From Atherinomorus stipes (Eukaryota; Chordata; Actinopteri; Atheriniformes; Atherinidae): a DNA stretch of 64,000 nt. The notes beneath the pieces are model-generated. The model was given only the letters and a program-made list of their open reading frames with translations, had not been told where the DNA came from and did no database searches. The stretch covers positions 248,001 to 312,000 of the forward strand of contig JALJCO010001098.1 in the NCBI GenBank assembly GCA_023101725.1, written 5' to 3'. Position numbers and translations under genes: made by a program. Shown here in pieces: positions 1-12,035 of this stretch; within the stretch, counting starts at the first letter, position 1, and the number at the start of each line of letters is the position of its first letter.

Positions 1-1321
1 AATTGTTTTTGGCCCTCAAAACTTTAAAATCACTATCCAACAGCACTCCAACTCTGGATTGCATTACCTTGGCTTCCATTGCTACTGTAGAGAACCGTGG
101 CCTTATCTATGATCAGGATTTGTCTTAACTCTCACATTAAACAGGTCTCCAAATCGTCGTTCTTCTACATGCAAAATGCTGCTCAGATCAGGAACTCTGT
201 CCCAAAATGATGCAGATACTGGTCTGTGCATTTAAGCTAAATCATTGTGATGCAATTTTATCTGGGCAACCATATAATTTCCTTAAAAATGCTAAACCTT
301 GGCAGATTTTTGCACTTTAGCGCTCCATAACAAAGGCTAATTCAGCATCCGTCTTGCTCCCTGTCACTTCTCTGAACTCTCTAAAGCCACTAAAAGTCAG
401 TCCATCACTGAATCGTCTCTCTTTTCCTGTCTCCCTCTGATCATGTCCTCTCCTGTTTATTTGCTGAATCAATAAAAAAAAGTTCCAGTCTAGTTCCTTA
501 GACGTGATGCTGTGGTGTCATGGAGCAAAGTCCAGTTGTTGCATGATGCTTCAGGCTGGAAAAATAAGGTTATGAAGTGTGTGCGGTTTCTCAGCCTCGG
601 GACACTGCAGGACAACAACAGCTCCAGGAATGTACATGTTGAATGTCAGCATGCTTCCAAATGAGTCAAAAACTCCAAGCTCATGTAGTAATGCTTTAAA
701 GTCTCACTTTTTCCAGTACTGACTGGTACAAGTGACCACGTTCCCTGCATTTAGCATGGCTAACCATGACAAAAAACATATCACAGAGCCCAATCTGAAC
801 TTAAGACAGCCGACCTGAAAACAGACTGAGGATACACAAACAAAAATTGAACCAAGACCAACGTTAACAGAAGAAAAACTTTATAGACCACAACAAAAAT
901 GAATTGGTTTCCAAACGGCGGTTTGATGACCGGACATCACCCGGATCAGATGAAAGTAGCACTGAAACACCCATCATCAGTGCCCAGGTCCCGGAGCATT
1001 TGGTGAGACTCACCAAAGTCAGAACACCTCGGAACAATCTGATGAATCCAGACTCAGAGAAAAGATGCCCGACAACGTCGTTCTCTGGCCTTGTGGAGCA
1101 AATAATGCTGAGCAGCTGCTCACTTTCATTCACAAAGACACAGTCAACAACCAGGTCCATCTCTTTGCTCTGACACGTCTCAGGTGTCTTGAGCATTTTT
1201 GTCTCTGAATATCAAGCATGGGGACCAGTGTCCAACTTTGGGTGTTAAGCACATTTTTGATGCTGAAACCAAAAGGCAAACTCCGCTGGAGAAAAGTGAA
1301 ACACAGAGGCAAAGTTAAAAA
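1..1321. other. No gene recognised
   Basis: AT-rich single-copy-looking DNA. Short opposed open frames near 864-1196 overlap on both strands and show no domain. Confidence 0.6.
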
Positions 1322-1460
1322 ATTGTAGTTCTTTCTTCATCCACTGGGGGCTGGCTCCAAAACAGAGCAAATCCCCACAGACTCCCATGTTAAAAAGACC
1401 AACTTCACAGCAGAAATAAACATGTTTGCAGCCTGGTTCAAAAAAATCATTTTAGGTTTA
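1322..1460. repeat. Dispersed repeat, single-unit version of the segment amplified at 26325-26838
   Basis: It contains GGGGGCTGGCTCC, CAGACTCCCATGTTAAAAAG and CAGCAGAAATAAACATGTTT in order. The last two match, in reverse complement, the flank and the unit of the minisatellite at 26.3-26.9 kb. Confidence 0.7.
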
Positions 1461-3333
1461 ATTGGCCAAGTTTAAAATTCAGTCAACAATGAGGAGGGTG
1501 AATTTGTTTTATAACTTATCCGTTTAGATGTTAATTAATCTTGAAATGACACATAATTAGGGGCAATTCTGAGCATGTCTCTTACCTTATAACCGCCTAT
1601 CTTTGTTAATTCCTGTTTACTTTGGATAAGCTCGGTTAGCATTAGCTTGGCTGTCAATCATTTACCCCGCGGCTCGGAGCGGCCTTGCCTTTGCCCATTT
1701 TAGTATTTGCCAGGAGTGACAACACACGTGACACAGCAAGATGGTGACGGTGGGAAACGCCCAACTGGCTTCACTTTCCCCTCTTCAGACGTGACCGGAT
1801 GCCACATCCATTTTCTTTTCGTCTTTGGTCTAAACACATTGATGGTGTGTTTAGTTCAGTTTCTGTTGCTGGGATTAAAACAGCATCTAGTCTTCAAACT
1901 AAAACATGTCTGGCAGTGTTTCCAAGTCTACTATGATTCAGAAAGATTGATCAGCACACTACATCTAGCTCCCAAATATGGTTCATTCACCAAACAAAGT
2001 GAGTGACTTTTTGGGCCACTGCCCTTCTTCAGTGTTTCCAAGTCTCCCAAGTTTCTTGCAACACTATAGGAAGTCATTCATTTGAAGATGGAAATATTTT
2101 TGTGTGGGTAAAACCTGAAACTTTAGCTAATAGCCAACTGGCTGGTTGGTGGTATTTCTGTGAAAAGATGAGGCGAAAGAAGCCGGTGGCACTCACAAAC
2201 ACAAGCACACACGGCTCTATATCCATTAAGTCCATTGCAAATGCAGCTTTGAGGAAAATGTCAATATAATACAGAGAAGATAAAAAGAGAAGATGAAAGA
2301 GATCAGTGAGATCATCTCACTAAAACGACGCTGACAGATCCAGACTCATCTTCTGAGGTGACCATATTAAAGTCTATCAAGAAAACACGAGAACATTCGT
2401 CTCACAAAGATATTAAAATCTCAGTGAAGCGAGAGAGAGGTGCGTTACCTGTGCAACTAATGAAGACAGCCCAAGTGCTTTTCACATGACATGAGCTTTT
2501 TACATGACAGTTCAAATGAAAAACTCTCACCCCCGTGGGTGAGATGAGGCGCCTCATCTTTTTAAGTGTCGTAAATGTCCTTTCTGCCGCGACTCGATGT
2601 GGCCGAGGTCTGAGCTGCCTGCGCCGCAAACAAATTGCTGCCATTGTGGTTTGATGAGGAGGAAGGATGAGGCTCCGGTTGTCGCACCTTTTCATTACTC
2701 AACAACTCTGACATATCATTTAACCCGTGTTAAAAAAAATCTCTGTTCTAAAGTCAGATGGGTTCAGAATGACGGGGGAGAGAGAAAGAGGAAATGAATG
2801 GCGCCGAAACAGGAAGAGAGGAACGTTAAACTCATTTGGACTTGTCAGTTAAAATGAGAAGACTTCAGTGTTAGGTATGGCGTACCATGAAAAGTTGGTT
2901 AGCACTGGTGGCATTCACCATGTGTGAACAAGTCTTTTACTGTCAACTTTCTTCTAATCAACAGTAGCAGATGTAGAACATCAAAATGTCTGCAGGAGAA
3001 AAACAGTCCAGGAAAAACGTTGAAGCCACAGAGACGATGGAAGACTGCAGACTAGAAGTATGACTTATTTACTCAGGAAAACATGACTTTACTGATGCTA
3101 TTTTGCTAATTATATCCATGAACTACAGTCCTTTTGTATCAGCATGGGCACTTTTCTCTGCAGCAGGAGGAAGTCTTGAGAACATAACAGATGGATGAAC
3201 AATTCAGTGACCCAGTGCCACCTCTATGAACCACATGAGGGAAACATATCATTTGTTTCCACATCGTTGTCAAAGCCACAAAGTCATCAAAAGGAGAAAG
3301 AGTTGGGATGGATGGAGCAGTCAACCATATGAC
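1461..3333. other. No gene recognised
   Basis: Several frames of 60-100 codons in different registers, none with a recognisable motif. The wording TTCAGTGTTTCCAAGTCT near 2030-2050 echoes 1916-1930, a small local duplication. Confidence 0.55.
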
Positions 3334-3440
3334 ACAAGAGCTGTGTTCGAAGTCATCCACTCACTCCCTATTCCCTACATAATGTATAAGATGTAGTCCA
3401 CTATATCATGTACACTATATATATATACACTATATACACA
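3334..3440. repeat. Dispersed repeat scrap followed by an AT microsatellite
   Basis: The wording CACTCACTCCCTATTCCCTA, then GATGTAGTCCACTATAT, resembles a repeat common in fish DNA. It runs into a short (AT)n with imperfect copies at 3415-3430. Confidence 0.4.
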
Positions 3441-3664
3441 ATGTGCAGTAGTGGTAGCTAACAGTTATGAACAATAGACAGCTTTTCTGCTACGAAGAAA
3501 TACCGTTATTGTTAAAAGCTACACAACAAAGCCACTAAAGCTTTTAAATACGAGAGAACGGTCGCACTCCTCTCCCAGTTCCTGCTGCTGCGCCATTTTT
3601 CTTTTTCTGCGATCACAAAACATGGCCGCCGTGGTATACGGGAGTAAAATGTCAGGTACATCAC

Positions 3665-3896
3665 TCGTACACTCACATGGAATGCTGGGAAATGAAGTTC
3701 TTCCAGGATAACGGGGACTTTCTACATGCTGGACCATGAATGAAACAAGATTCCACAAGATTTTGTGACGGAAGAACCAGATCTCGTTTGTAAAAATATT
3801 GGCTCAAATTAACCCGTACCAATATTTTCTGATATCATATTTTAATGCGGATATCGGCCAATGATATCTGTAGGCTGATTATATCGAGCATCCTTA
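3665..3896. mobile_element. GATATCGG-family MITE, right end only
   Basis: Only the right part is present, from GGAATGCTGGGAAATGAAG and GGACTTTCTACATGCTGGAC to the degenerate end TATATCGAGCATCCTTA. Confidence 0.7.
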
Positions 3897-5089
3897 AATA
3901 CAAACAGTTGAGGCTAAAATACATTGTTTTTGCAATGCATTCCTCACAGTTAAGGGTGCCATTGTTTCCTTTTCACAAAGTTTTTTCTCTTGACCCAGTC
4001 TTTTTTTTTTTTTTTTTTGAAGCATTGCAAACATAGTGATGCATCTTTTGTTGAATTCTGGCGTGATTCAGATGTTAATTTGTCTTTGAGCAATCCTTCT
4101 GGCAATTTGTTTTCCCCTCAAAGTCAATAAAAAATAATCAAACAGAAATGTTTTGTTCTTCTTTTTAACTCCGTCTTTAAATGTCTTTTGGTTATAATTG
4201 CTTTTCAAACCTTTAACATTTAAGCTTTTTTTCCCCCAGTTAAATCCTTGTCAGCTAAATATTTGTTCAGTTCTTAAAGGCCATCATTTTCCTTTTGTTG
4301 TATCTCAGACGAAACAAGTGCAACAAAAATAGGACAAACCAGATAATGGGACACTGTTATGATGATGACAGTCAACCAGCTGATTATCAGCTGATGTTGG
4401 GCCATTTCATCTGAGCATCCTTCATGCTAATGCAGACTATCCTTGAAAGGAAGGACATCAGACTAAGAGACTGAAACTTTACCTACATGACAGAAAAGAC
4501 TTGCTGTTTCTTGTATCACTGCCCAGTTTATATAAGAACTCTGCAACTTGTGTCAGAGTGGAAAGCTGCAGAGTGGAAACCAGCCCCTGGCTGCAGGTGA
4601 TCTCACCTCAGCAGGTCAACAGGGTTACACGCTGGTTATTCGCAGCTGTGAAAAAACGTCCACAGGGGTGAGGAAACCTCTACAGAGCTGACGAAAACCA
4701 TCATGACAGTGTTTTCACCTCCACTGCGAAGGACAGAGATGCAGCTGACAACAGACTGGAAAGGTGAAAGCGAACCAGACCAGGCTGCAGAGCAACACCT
4801 GCAGCTTGTAAACTCTTAACTGGTGTGTTATTAGTGGTCTGCATCTGTTTTCACGTTCCCCCTCACCCCCCATACATATGTAAGGGAATTTTAAATCAAG
4901 CGAATGCCTGCATAGAGTTTCACTTGTGTGTATTACAATGAAAAAAGCATGGATCGTGAAAGCATCGATTAGTTTCCTTAAGTTTTTTATTCTATTTTTC
5001 ACATACAAACAAAAAAGTTTTGTAAAAGTTGTTTAATTTTTCTGTGTTTTTGCCTTGAGGATTAATTGGAGGGTTGGTGGATTGATTCT

Positions 5090-5235
5090 TGGCTTCCCCA
5101 GACAATATGTCAAAGTGTCATTGGGCGAAACACTGAACCCCATGATGCCTGTCGATGTTTCTATTGGGGAATGTGATAGTGAAAAGCACTTTGTATAATT
5201 ACAACAGAGCTGTTGTATGAGTGTGTGTGAGTGTA
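5090..5235. mobile_element. Retroposon tail relic
   Basis: TGTCAAAGTGTCATTGGGCG, CACTGAACCCCATGATGCC and AAAGCACTTTGTATAATTAC resemble the conserved tail of fish SINE/LINE families. Heavily mutated. Confidence 0.45.
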
Positions 5236-5863
5236 AGAAGAGTTCGAGTTGACAACATATGGTTTGAAAAGCACCACATGAGACCAGTCTGTTTACCAAA
5301 CCCATTAATAGGAGTGATGAGTCAATTCTCATCAGAAAAGGTTTCATGGGTCTGTTTGTCTCAAATGTAAAACTGTTAAAATCCTGGTGGAAGGGCTGTT
5401 ATTTTGAGTCCATCCGGACATGATGGAACCAGAGTAAAACTTTAATTATTTTTCTTAAAGTTAACCTTGTGTTTTTAGCTTCCAACCATCATTACAAGAG
5501 CAAAGTGTAAATAGGAACTGTGACTGAGAGTAAAATATATAAGTGGTCAAATAAACAGTGTTGAATTTTGATTTTGTTGTTTAGTCAGACAATAAGTGTC
5601 ATCGCATAACGTGAAGCTGCATTTCTGTTAGGAAAATAGCAAAAAACCTGTCGAAATTACAGAACTTTAAACTTTGTTATGGTCGGCCCATAGACCACAA
5701 CAAAGAGGAGACGTGGGAACTTATGTATAAAAATATTATTTTATTAACTCAAAGAAACCAACGTAACCTAAACCAAACTAAACTAACTCAAGCAAACGCC
5801 AAGCCTGAGGGTGAGCAAGGGTAAGACCGGGCCGTTCCCTGGTGAGGGCGGTCATTTATGCCT

Positions 5864-5892
5864 ATTGGAGGCAGTGGCCAGCTGCCTCCAAT
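5864..5892. other. Perfect hairpin, 11-bp arms and 7-base loop
   Basis: ATTGGAGGCAG and CTGCCTCCAAT flank TGGCCAG. It lies just beyond the truncated end of the LINE fragment, in DNA I could not assign. Confidence 0.8.
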
Positions 5893-5929
5893 TACTCATC
5901 ATCACCTTGCCTGAAAGAAACAACAGAAG

Positions 5930-6580
5930 TTAGATACATCGAGCATCGAGCTGCGACCTACGGTGTCCTGATGCAGGTGTACATGTGGACACTCCTATGC
6001 CTGAACATGGTGTTCGTTATGGACAATTCATGACGAGCACAGAAGTCCAACAACAAAACACCACTCCGGTTCAGATCAGGGGGGCCGTTCCTCACAATCA
6101 CGCCCCTCCAGGTCTCACTTTTGATGCCCATGTGGGCATTCAAGTCCCCCAGCAGAACGATTGGAGTCCCCGGAAGGCGCGCTTTCCAACACGCTGTCCA
6201 AGGACTCCAGAAAGGGGGGGTACTCTGAACTGCCGTTCGGTGCGTAGGCACAAACAACAGTCAGGACCCGTCCCCCCACCCGGAGGCGGAGGGAGGCTAC
6301 CCTTTCGTCCACCGGGCTGAACCCCAATGTACAGGCGCTGAGCCGGGGGGCAATGAGTATGCCCACACCTGCTTGCCACCTCTAACCGGGAGCAACTCCA
6401 GAGTGGAACAAGGTCCAGCCCCCCTCAAGGATGGTGTTCCCAGAGCCCGAGCTGTGCGTGGAGGCGAGTCCAACTATATCTAGTCAGAACCGCTCGGCCT
6501 CATGCACCAGCTCAGAGGTGACATTCCATGTCCCTAGAGCTAGCTTCTGCAGCCGGGGGTCAGACTGCCAGGGTCTCCCC
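5930..6580 (-). pseudogene. LINE apurinic-like endonuclease domain, truncated and frameshifted
   Basis: In LINEs this domain nicks target DNA to prime reverse transcription. Reading the minus strand, the frame passes through LALGTWNVTS (the N-terminal strand with the metal-site Asn), [46 protein letters not shown] and [18 protein letters not shown]. It continues through [18 protein letters not shown] to a continuation reading [12 protein letters not shown] before ending. The GD-x-N-A-H motif of exonuclease/endonuclease/phosphatase folds is intact apart from a Phe-to-Leu-type change. At least two frameshifts separate these blocks (the frames overlap at 6115-6257). It is dead as a coding sequence, and the reverse transcriptase part is missing. 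Confidence 0.85.
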
Positions 6581-6970
6581 CATGCTCGGCCGCCACCCAA
6601 CTCACACTGCACCCGACCCCTATGGCCCCTCTCGCGGGTGGTGGGTCCACAAGAAGGGGGGCCCATGTCGTCCTTTCAGGCTAAGCCTGACCGGGCTCCA
6701 TGAGCAAAAGCCTGGCCCACCTCTAGGCCTGGCTCCAGAGGGGGGCCCCGGTGACCCGCGTCCGGGCGAGGGACACGTGGCTCCATTGCTGTCCGTCTCC
6801 ATGAGGGGTATTTGGGCTGCGCTTTGTCTGGTCCCTCCCCTAGTAACCTGTTTGCCATGGGTGACCCTGCCAGGGGCATAATCTAGCCCCAGACAACATA
6901 GCCCCCAGGATCACGCAAACCCCTCCACCACAATAAGGTGGCAGCCCAGGGAGCCCCCAATGTCCCAAAT
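5930..6970 (-). mobile_element. Non-LTR retrotransposon (LINE) fragment: 5' region and endonuclease part
   Basis: On the minus strand the piece begins with a GC-rich leader (near 6700-6970, CTATTGTGGTGG-type wording) common at the 5' part of an abundant fish LINE. It then runs through an apurinic-type endonuclease frame and stops near 5930, just after the endonuclease core. No reverse transcriptase follows. The high GC of 6060-6900 contrasts sharply with the AT-rich surroundings and suggests a fairly recent arrival. Confidence 0.8.
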
Positions 6971-7105
6971 TTATTTGATCAAGGTAGACTGAATTTGTTT
7001 TTGTTTTTACAATTATCTGGCAACCCCCTGATATTACCATGTGTCCCACATGGGGGTCCCGACCCCCAGTTTGAAAACCACTGCTGTAAATCAGGCCGTG
7101 CTGAC
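6971..7105. repeat. Short dispersed repeat with GGGGTCCCGACCCC palindrome
   Basis: It ends GTTTGAAAACCACTGCTG, the same terminal wording as 57256 and 60167, next to a CCCGACCC palindrome. Likely one end of that transposon family. Confidence 0.5.
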
Positions 7106-7789
7106 AGAATGTTTTCACAGTTTTCCACATTTTGTTTAAGATGCATCCAAAAACTGATTCAGCTTTTTGTCTTAAATCTAAAACCTTGATTCCACGTACA
7201 AAAACATCAAACTGCCCACTTGGTTTACGAACCTTTGGCAGCTTCAACTGTTCCTGAGAATGATCCCATGAGCTTTTCTCACCTTTCCTTTGGAATTTCC
7301 TCCCATCCTTCTTGGCGGTGTTAAAGTTTAACGGGCAGATTCAGAACAAAACCATTTTCAGATGTTTGGAGAGAAGCTCCTCTGGCTTCAAGCATGAGTG
7401 GAGTCACTCCAGGAGTTTTACAGCTCCACTCTCGTGTTTTCTCCATGTTATGCTTTGTGTTTCGCTTGTGTTGAATTGTAAACTTTCAGTCCAGGATGAG
7501 AACTTGAGCTCTGTGAGTTTCTCTCTTTGTATTCCTTCGTATCCATCTGACAATCTATCATTGTCTGACGGTCCCTGTTGCACGTCTGTGTCGGACTGCA
7601 GGGATCACATTTATGAGCTGATGCTCACTGCTTGGTTTCCTTCACGCAGCATTGGGAATTGTGGCCAAGTAGTTCAATCATGCCTTCATCTTATGCTTCG
7701 CATGGCCTAAGAGTCATTCAGGTGTCTTTTGGCAAATTCCCAGCAGGCTGTCATGAGCCTTTTAGAGAGGAATATCTTCTGTCGGCCCA

Positions 7790-8010
7790 CTCTACCATGA
7801 AGTCCTGATTGTTGGAGCGATGCATGGATGCATGTCCTTCGCTGAAGTTCTCCCATCTCCAGAGAAAAGCTCTGGATCTAATTCACAGAGACCTCTCTGA
7901 CCAGGTCCCTTCATACCTGATTACACAGTTAGCTGGACAGCCTGACCTGGAAGTTTGGCTACGAACTTCTCTTTTACAACAGTGGAGTCTCTTATGGTTT
8001 TAGGTACTTA
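7790..8010. repeat. Possible dispersed repeat relic
   Basis: TCTCCCATCTCCAGAGAAAA and GCTCTGGATCTAATTCACAG, then GACCTCTCTGACCAGGTCCC, resemble a phrase repeated in fish genomes. A 64-codon frame here is probably not a gene. Confidence 0.35.
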
Positions 8011-8199
8011 AAATTGCTGCAAATATTTTCTTGTGTCACAGGCTAACACATCTCTCAACATCATTTTCTCTTTTAAATCTGACATAAACTATCTGCTATT
8101 AGACCTTATATTATAAATAGAATATAATAATTTAGTATGTTTAATTATACAACTATTTTTCATTTTGCAATTTGCAAATTCCTTCTGGGATAAATGAAG

Positions 8200-8842
8200 C
8201 AGGGATGGGCATTTCGATACCTTGGAGTCGATAAATCAATACCAGCCAGACAAAATATCGGATTTGATACTTTTTGAGTATCGCGATACCACTGTCCAGA
8301 TACAAAACATGCAATTTGTTTTCACTTGTAAGAGTTTTAGGCAATGAAATTATGTGTGAAAGCAGCCAGATTCTAGCTTCTGTGTCACATGATGATGGTA
8401 GCCAATAAGATGTTATGATGATGCTGCTACTCGTGATGATGATGTTTTGGTATTTTTCAGTACTTTAATGCAGGTTTTTGAACATTATGTTTTGGTAAAT
8501 TTATAATATTACTTTTCCATTTTATATTTGAACATTTTCCACTGAATAAATAAACACTCTTAACTTGTACTTAAGTTATTTGATAATTAAATTAAGTTTT
8601 TAATCTTATTTTTGTTTAATTTCTTTAACAATATAATTCTTGTTTTAAAAGCATTTTTTCCAGTACTTCTGTTCTCAAGTGTTACTTATATTTAATTGTG
8701 CTCTTGTGTTCAAGATATTAATGCAAACTGTACAATCATGTGGTTTTCTTTAAAGGGACCAAAAGTATCGGTATCAACAAAAAAGTACCATAAACTACTG
8801 GTATCATATCTACATGAAAAATTTTGGCATTGCCCATCCCTA
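8200..8842. mobile_element. hAT-type MITE with perfect 8-bp duplication AAATGAAG
   Basis: Left end CAGGGATGGGCATTTCGATA and right end GGCATTGCCCATCCCTA are inverted. AAATGAAG occurs at 8192-8199 and 8843-8850. The interior is AT-rich with scattered GATA/TATCG palindromes and no reading frame of note. A 5'-truncated relative lies at 36530-36846. Confidence 0.9.
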
Positions 8843-8850
8843 AAATGAAG

Positions 8851-11216
8851 TATTTTTAATTTTATTTTGACTTGATTATGTTCAGTGAATACAAAAGCAT
8901 CTTATGTCTGAACATGCCATATAAGAAGATAAAACAACTTTTAGTTTAGGACTGAGCAACCATGCACTGTCGATTTAACACCACCACCTAGCCTTACACA
9001 CAGGTTTGGGATGATGAGAATAGTAACTGGAAACAACCCATGCATACATGTCAAAAACATGGAAATGTTCTGACTCTTCCGCCAACCAATGAAGACCAGT
9101 CAGACCTGATTCTGATGTGTGGAAAGATGGGACAAGTTGGGAAAAGAGACAATGAAGAAAGAAAAGAAAAAGGAGGAAATCACACATATTTAACTCATGA
9201 AATCACTGATTAAAGCAGGACGAATGTGAACATTTGCACTTTGACCATCGTCCGGTCTATGCAAAGCTAGACTGCAAAACAGTTTACTGCTTCTGCAAAT
9301 AAACTCATTTACTTTTTGAATATTTTCACCAAATTACACTCACATGAAGTAGAGGGGTTTTAATGATGTTAAATGGAGATAGGAGGTTTGTACCCGACAG
9401 CGACGAAAAGCAGTTAACTGTTTTTTCTAAATGGTGGTTAACTGTTTTTGAAAATGAACTCTTCAATTGTTAATGTAGTCTGTTAAATTCTGATAATGGA
9501 CACCTTGTCAGGTATTATCCCTGACATAACTGACTCGAGTCTGTGGTGTCGCTATCATACCTCTGTCTTCTTACACATCATATAGCGTGTTATTGTTGTT
9601 CAGCTCCACACGTGACTGCTACGAACTGAGTGAGTGATCAGCACAGTTCGGTTCTGTTGCACCATGCCTGCTGTGCTGAGCCTCACTGCAAATTTGACAA
9701 TGGCAGGAAGAATAAAAACTAGTTCCTACCAGTTAGGTATAATTTAGACAAGACTTTGATATTATAGTTGCTTTTTACTGTATTCTGGTCTGGGAAAAAA
9801 AAAAATCCATATCCATATCCATCCATTTACAAAAAAGCACTAAAATATTGATATTTTGACATGATAAATTGATTCTAGAACATAAAAAGCTGGTATCGGA
9901 GGTTTTAATATTTCAGTATCGATCAGTACATCAATAGCTTCGGGTCCTTTTGCAAGGCTGCAAATGAAAAGTGATGCAGGTGTCATGTTAATGTAATAAT
10001 TAGAGAAGTACTTGACTTTTTACTTTGAGATGGAAATCAGCAACTGTCTGGCATATTTTTTAAGAAAATAACAGATGTTACAAAAAAAAAAAAAAACTTA
10101 TCCAAATGACTTAAGACATCAGATAAAAATTAGTGAGCCACTGCATGCAGTTTACAACGGGTACAATTTCATTAACAAGAAAATAAAATTGGTTTAAAAG
10201 AAAAAACTTAAATAAATAAAAAAAATCTGATAAGGTGGTGAAGACAGCATGACAATGTGCTGATATTAATAAATAACTCTGTTATGATGTGCTGGAGACT
10301 ATTTTGCTCTGTCACCCCTTCATTTCAAGCCGTTATTAATTAATTCAGACAACACTGCAGCCTGTTTGCTCTCTTCTGACTGAGAGAAGTGGCCTTAACG
10401 GTACACAAAAGAAGAAAGAAATGAAAATGAGTCATAAACAGCTCTGACCCTGTAACAACCTGTGACTTATTAACACAACTGTAAAAACTCCTACAACTCA
10501 CCTCTTTGTAATCTCCAGATCTGAGAAATACCTCAAACGTACATGTGTTTAGCGAGTGGGAGGCAAGATAGCGACACAAACAAGTCAATTCTGATCTCGT
10601 GCAGAATCCTCAATCCTCTCGATGAATTAGGCCGTTCACCCTGAAGGCAACGCTACACGGCGAAGAGCTCCGCTCTCTCCTTCCCCAGCCATGAGTGGGC
10701 TCAGGCAGAAAAAGCTTACAAAATTTTGTCCTGACCTTGTTGATTCTCTCTCCATACAGTCACTGCAGCTCAAACATCAAGCACACAGTTAACTTCATAC
10801 CCTGCAGGGAGATGCATGCACAGACATGATGCATGTGAGAAATGCACCCATGCAGATTGGCCTGCAGCTGCAAACTGCTGCCAGCATGACATTGTCTGTT
10901 GGTGTGCGTGGGAAGCATTTACCAACAGACAAGGGCGCAGTCAAATCCAATCAGTGGGAAAGTTAAATTCACCCCTCTGTGAATAAGAAGCTGCAGCAGA
11001 AGCTGTAGCAGGTTCAACAGTTTCTCCTGCAGATTATTCCATTTTGTTTTGCTGTTTTCTCATGCAACTGTTAGTGGACTTTTGTATGTATGGAGCAAAA
11101 TAAAACTGACATCGTAGCAGTTTCGGAGAGGAAAGAACATGGCTGTTGCAAGGCTGCTTTGCACTTTGCTCAGGAGCTTAAAGTTTGCCAGAGGCTCATC
11201 TCTTAGTTTCCGTTTC
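8851..11216. other. No gene recognised
   Basis: A repeat-like stretch near 9785-9950 has GATATTTTGACATG and CAGTATCGATCAG words typical of MITE bodies but no ends. A run of A lies near 10081-10095. Confidence 0.5.
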
Positions 11217-11583
11217 TAAAGCCCCTTTCAGATTTGCACAGGAAAGCGGTAATATTGCGGACTCTGTCCTTTATAACGCTTGCATTCAGAAATGCGTTCC
11301 GGTCTTTTACCTCGGAGATGTAGCCGACATGTACCGGCTGGTCTCCATGTCATAAGAGTGGAAATGTTGCGGTACGTTGTTTTGGCTGAATGTACAAGAA
11401 AATGTTCCAGACAGGGCTGAAGGGAGTGTGTGGCTGTCCTGACTTATCCGCAACACTTCCTGATGTTGCCCGGGACGTAATACGTCCGCAAGGAAGCGGC
11501 ATGTTTGAAAAGACGAGTCCGTTTAAAGAGCGAATGGACTTTACCGCCAATGTTCGGAAATGCAAGTCTGAAAGCAGCTTAAC
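11217..11583. mobile_element. Inverted-repeat MITE (CTTTCAGAYTTGCA ends)
   Basis: AAAGCCCCTTTCAGATTTGC at the left and GCAAGTCTGAAAGCAGCTT at the right are inverted. GCGGTAA words occur in both arms. The interior is GC-richer than its surroundings. No duplication resolved. Confidence 0.65.
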
Positions 11584-11859
11584 ATGTGTTTGTTCGGGCG
11601 GGACTTCGTGAAGGGTCAGTTGCTTAAAAACATACAAACCCCTCATAACTGCTAAATTAGATGGAAACAGGGTTGGAGCGTGAAGAGACATTTGGGAGCT
11701 GAAAGAGCCAACTCTTCGAGGGCAGCCGAGTCTACTAGACTTGTAGTCAAGACTGCATAAACCAAAACCAAGACACAACCAAGTTGTTTTCACACAGGAC
11801 ACATTTAGGTCGACCTAACTGGGTTTTGGTACTGAACACAGCGTGACGGGTGTGTGAAC

Positions 11860-12035
11860 TCGCCACTCGCGCTCATAGGAAAACCACTGCAGACCCTTGA
11901 GCAAGGTCCTTAACCCCCACCAACTGCTCCCCGGGCGCTTTAAATAGCAGCCCACTGCTCTCAGCTTCAACCTGAGATGGGTTAAAAGCAGAGAACAAAT
12001 TTCCTAATTGGCTCTCTAATTGGGATTAATAAAGT
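11860..12035. mobile_element. SINE/LINE-type tail relic
   Basis: GACCCTTGAGCAAGGTCCTT, CAACTGCTCCCCGGGCGC and GATGGGTTAAAAGCAGAG in this order are a recognisable fish retroposon tail. It ends near AATAAAGTATATC and a T run. The tRNA-like head is absent. Confidence 0.6.

Larger units (their letters stand above)
3897..5929. other. No gene; T run and retroposon scrap
   Basis: A T run at 4001-4018, the tail relic at 5090-5235 and the hairpin at 5864-5892 are the only structures seen. Confidence 0.55.
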
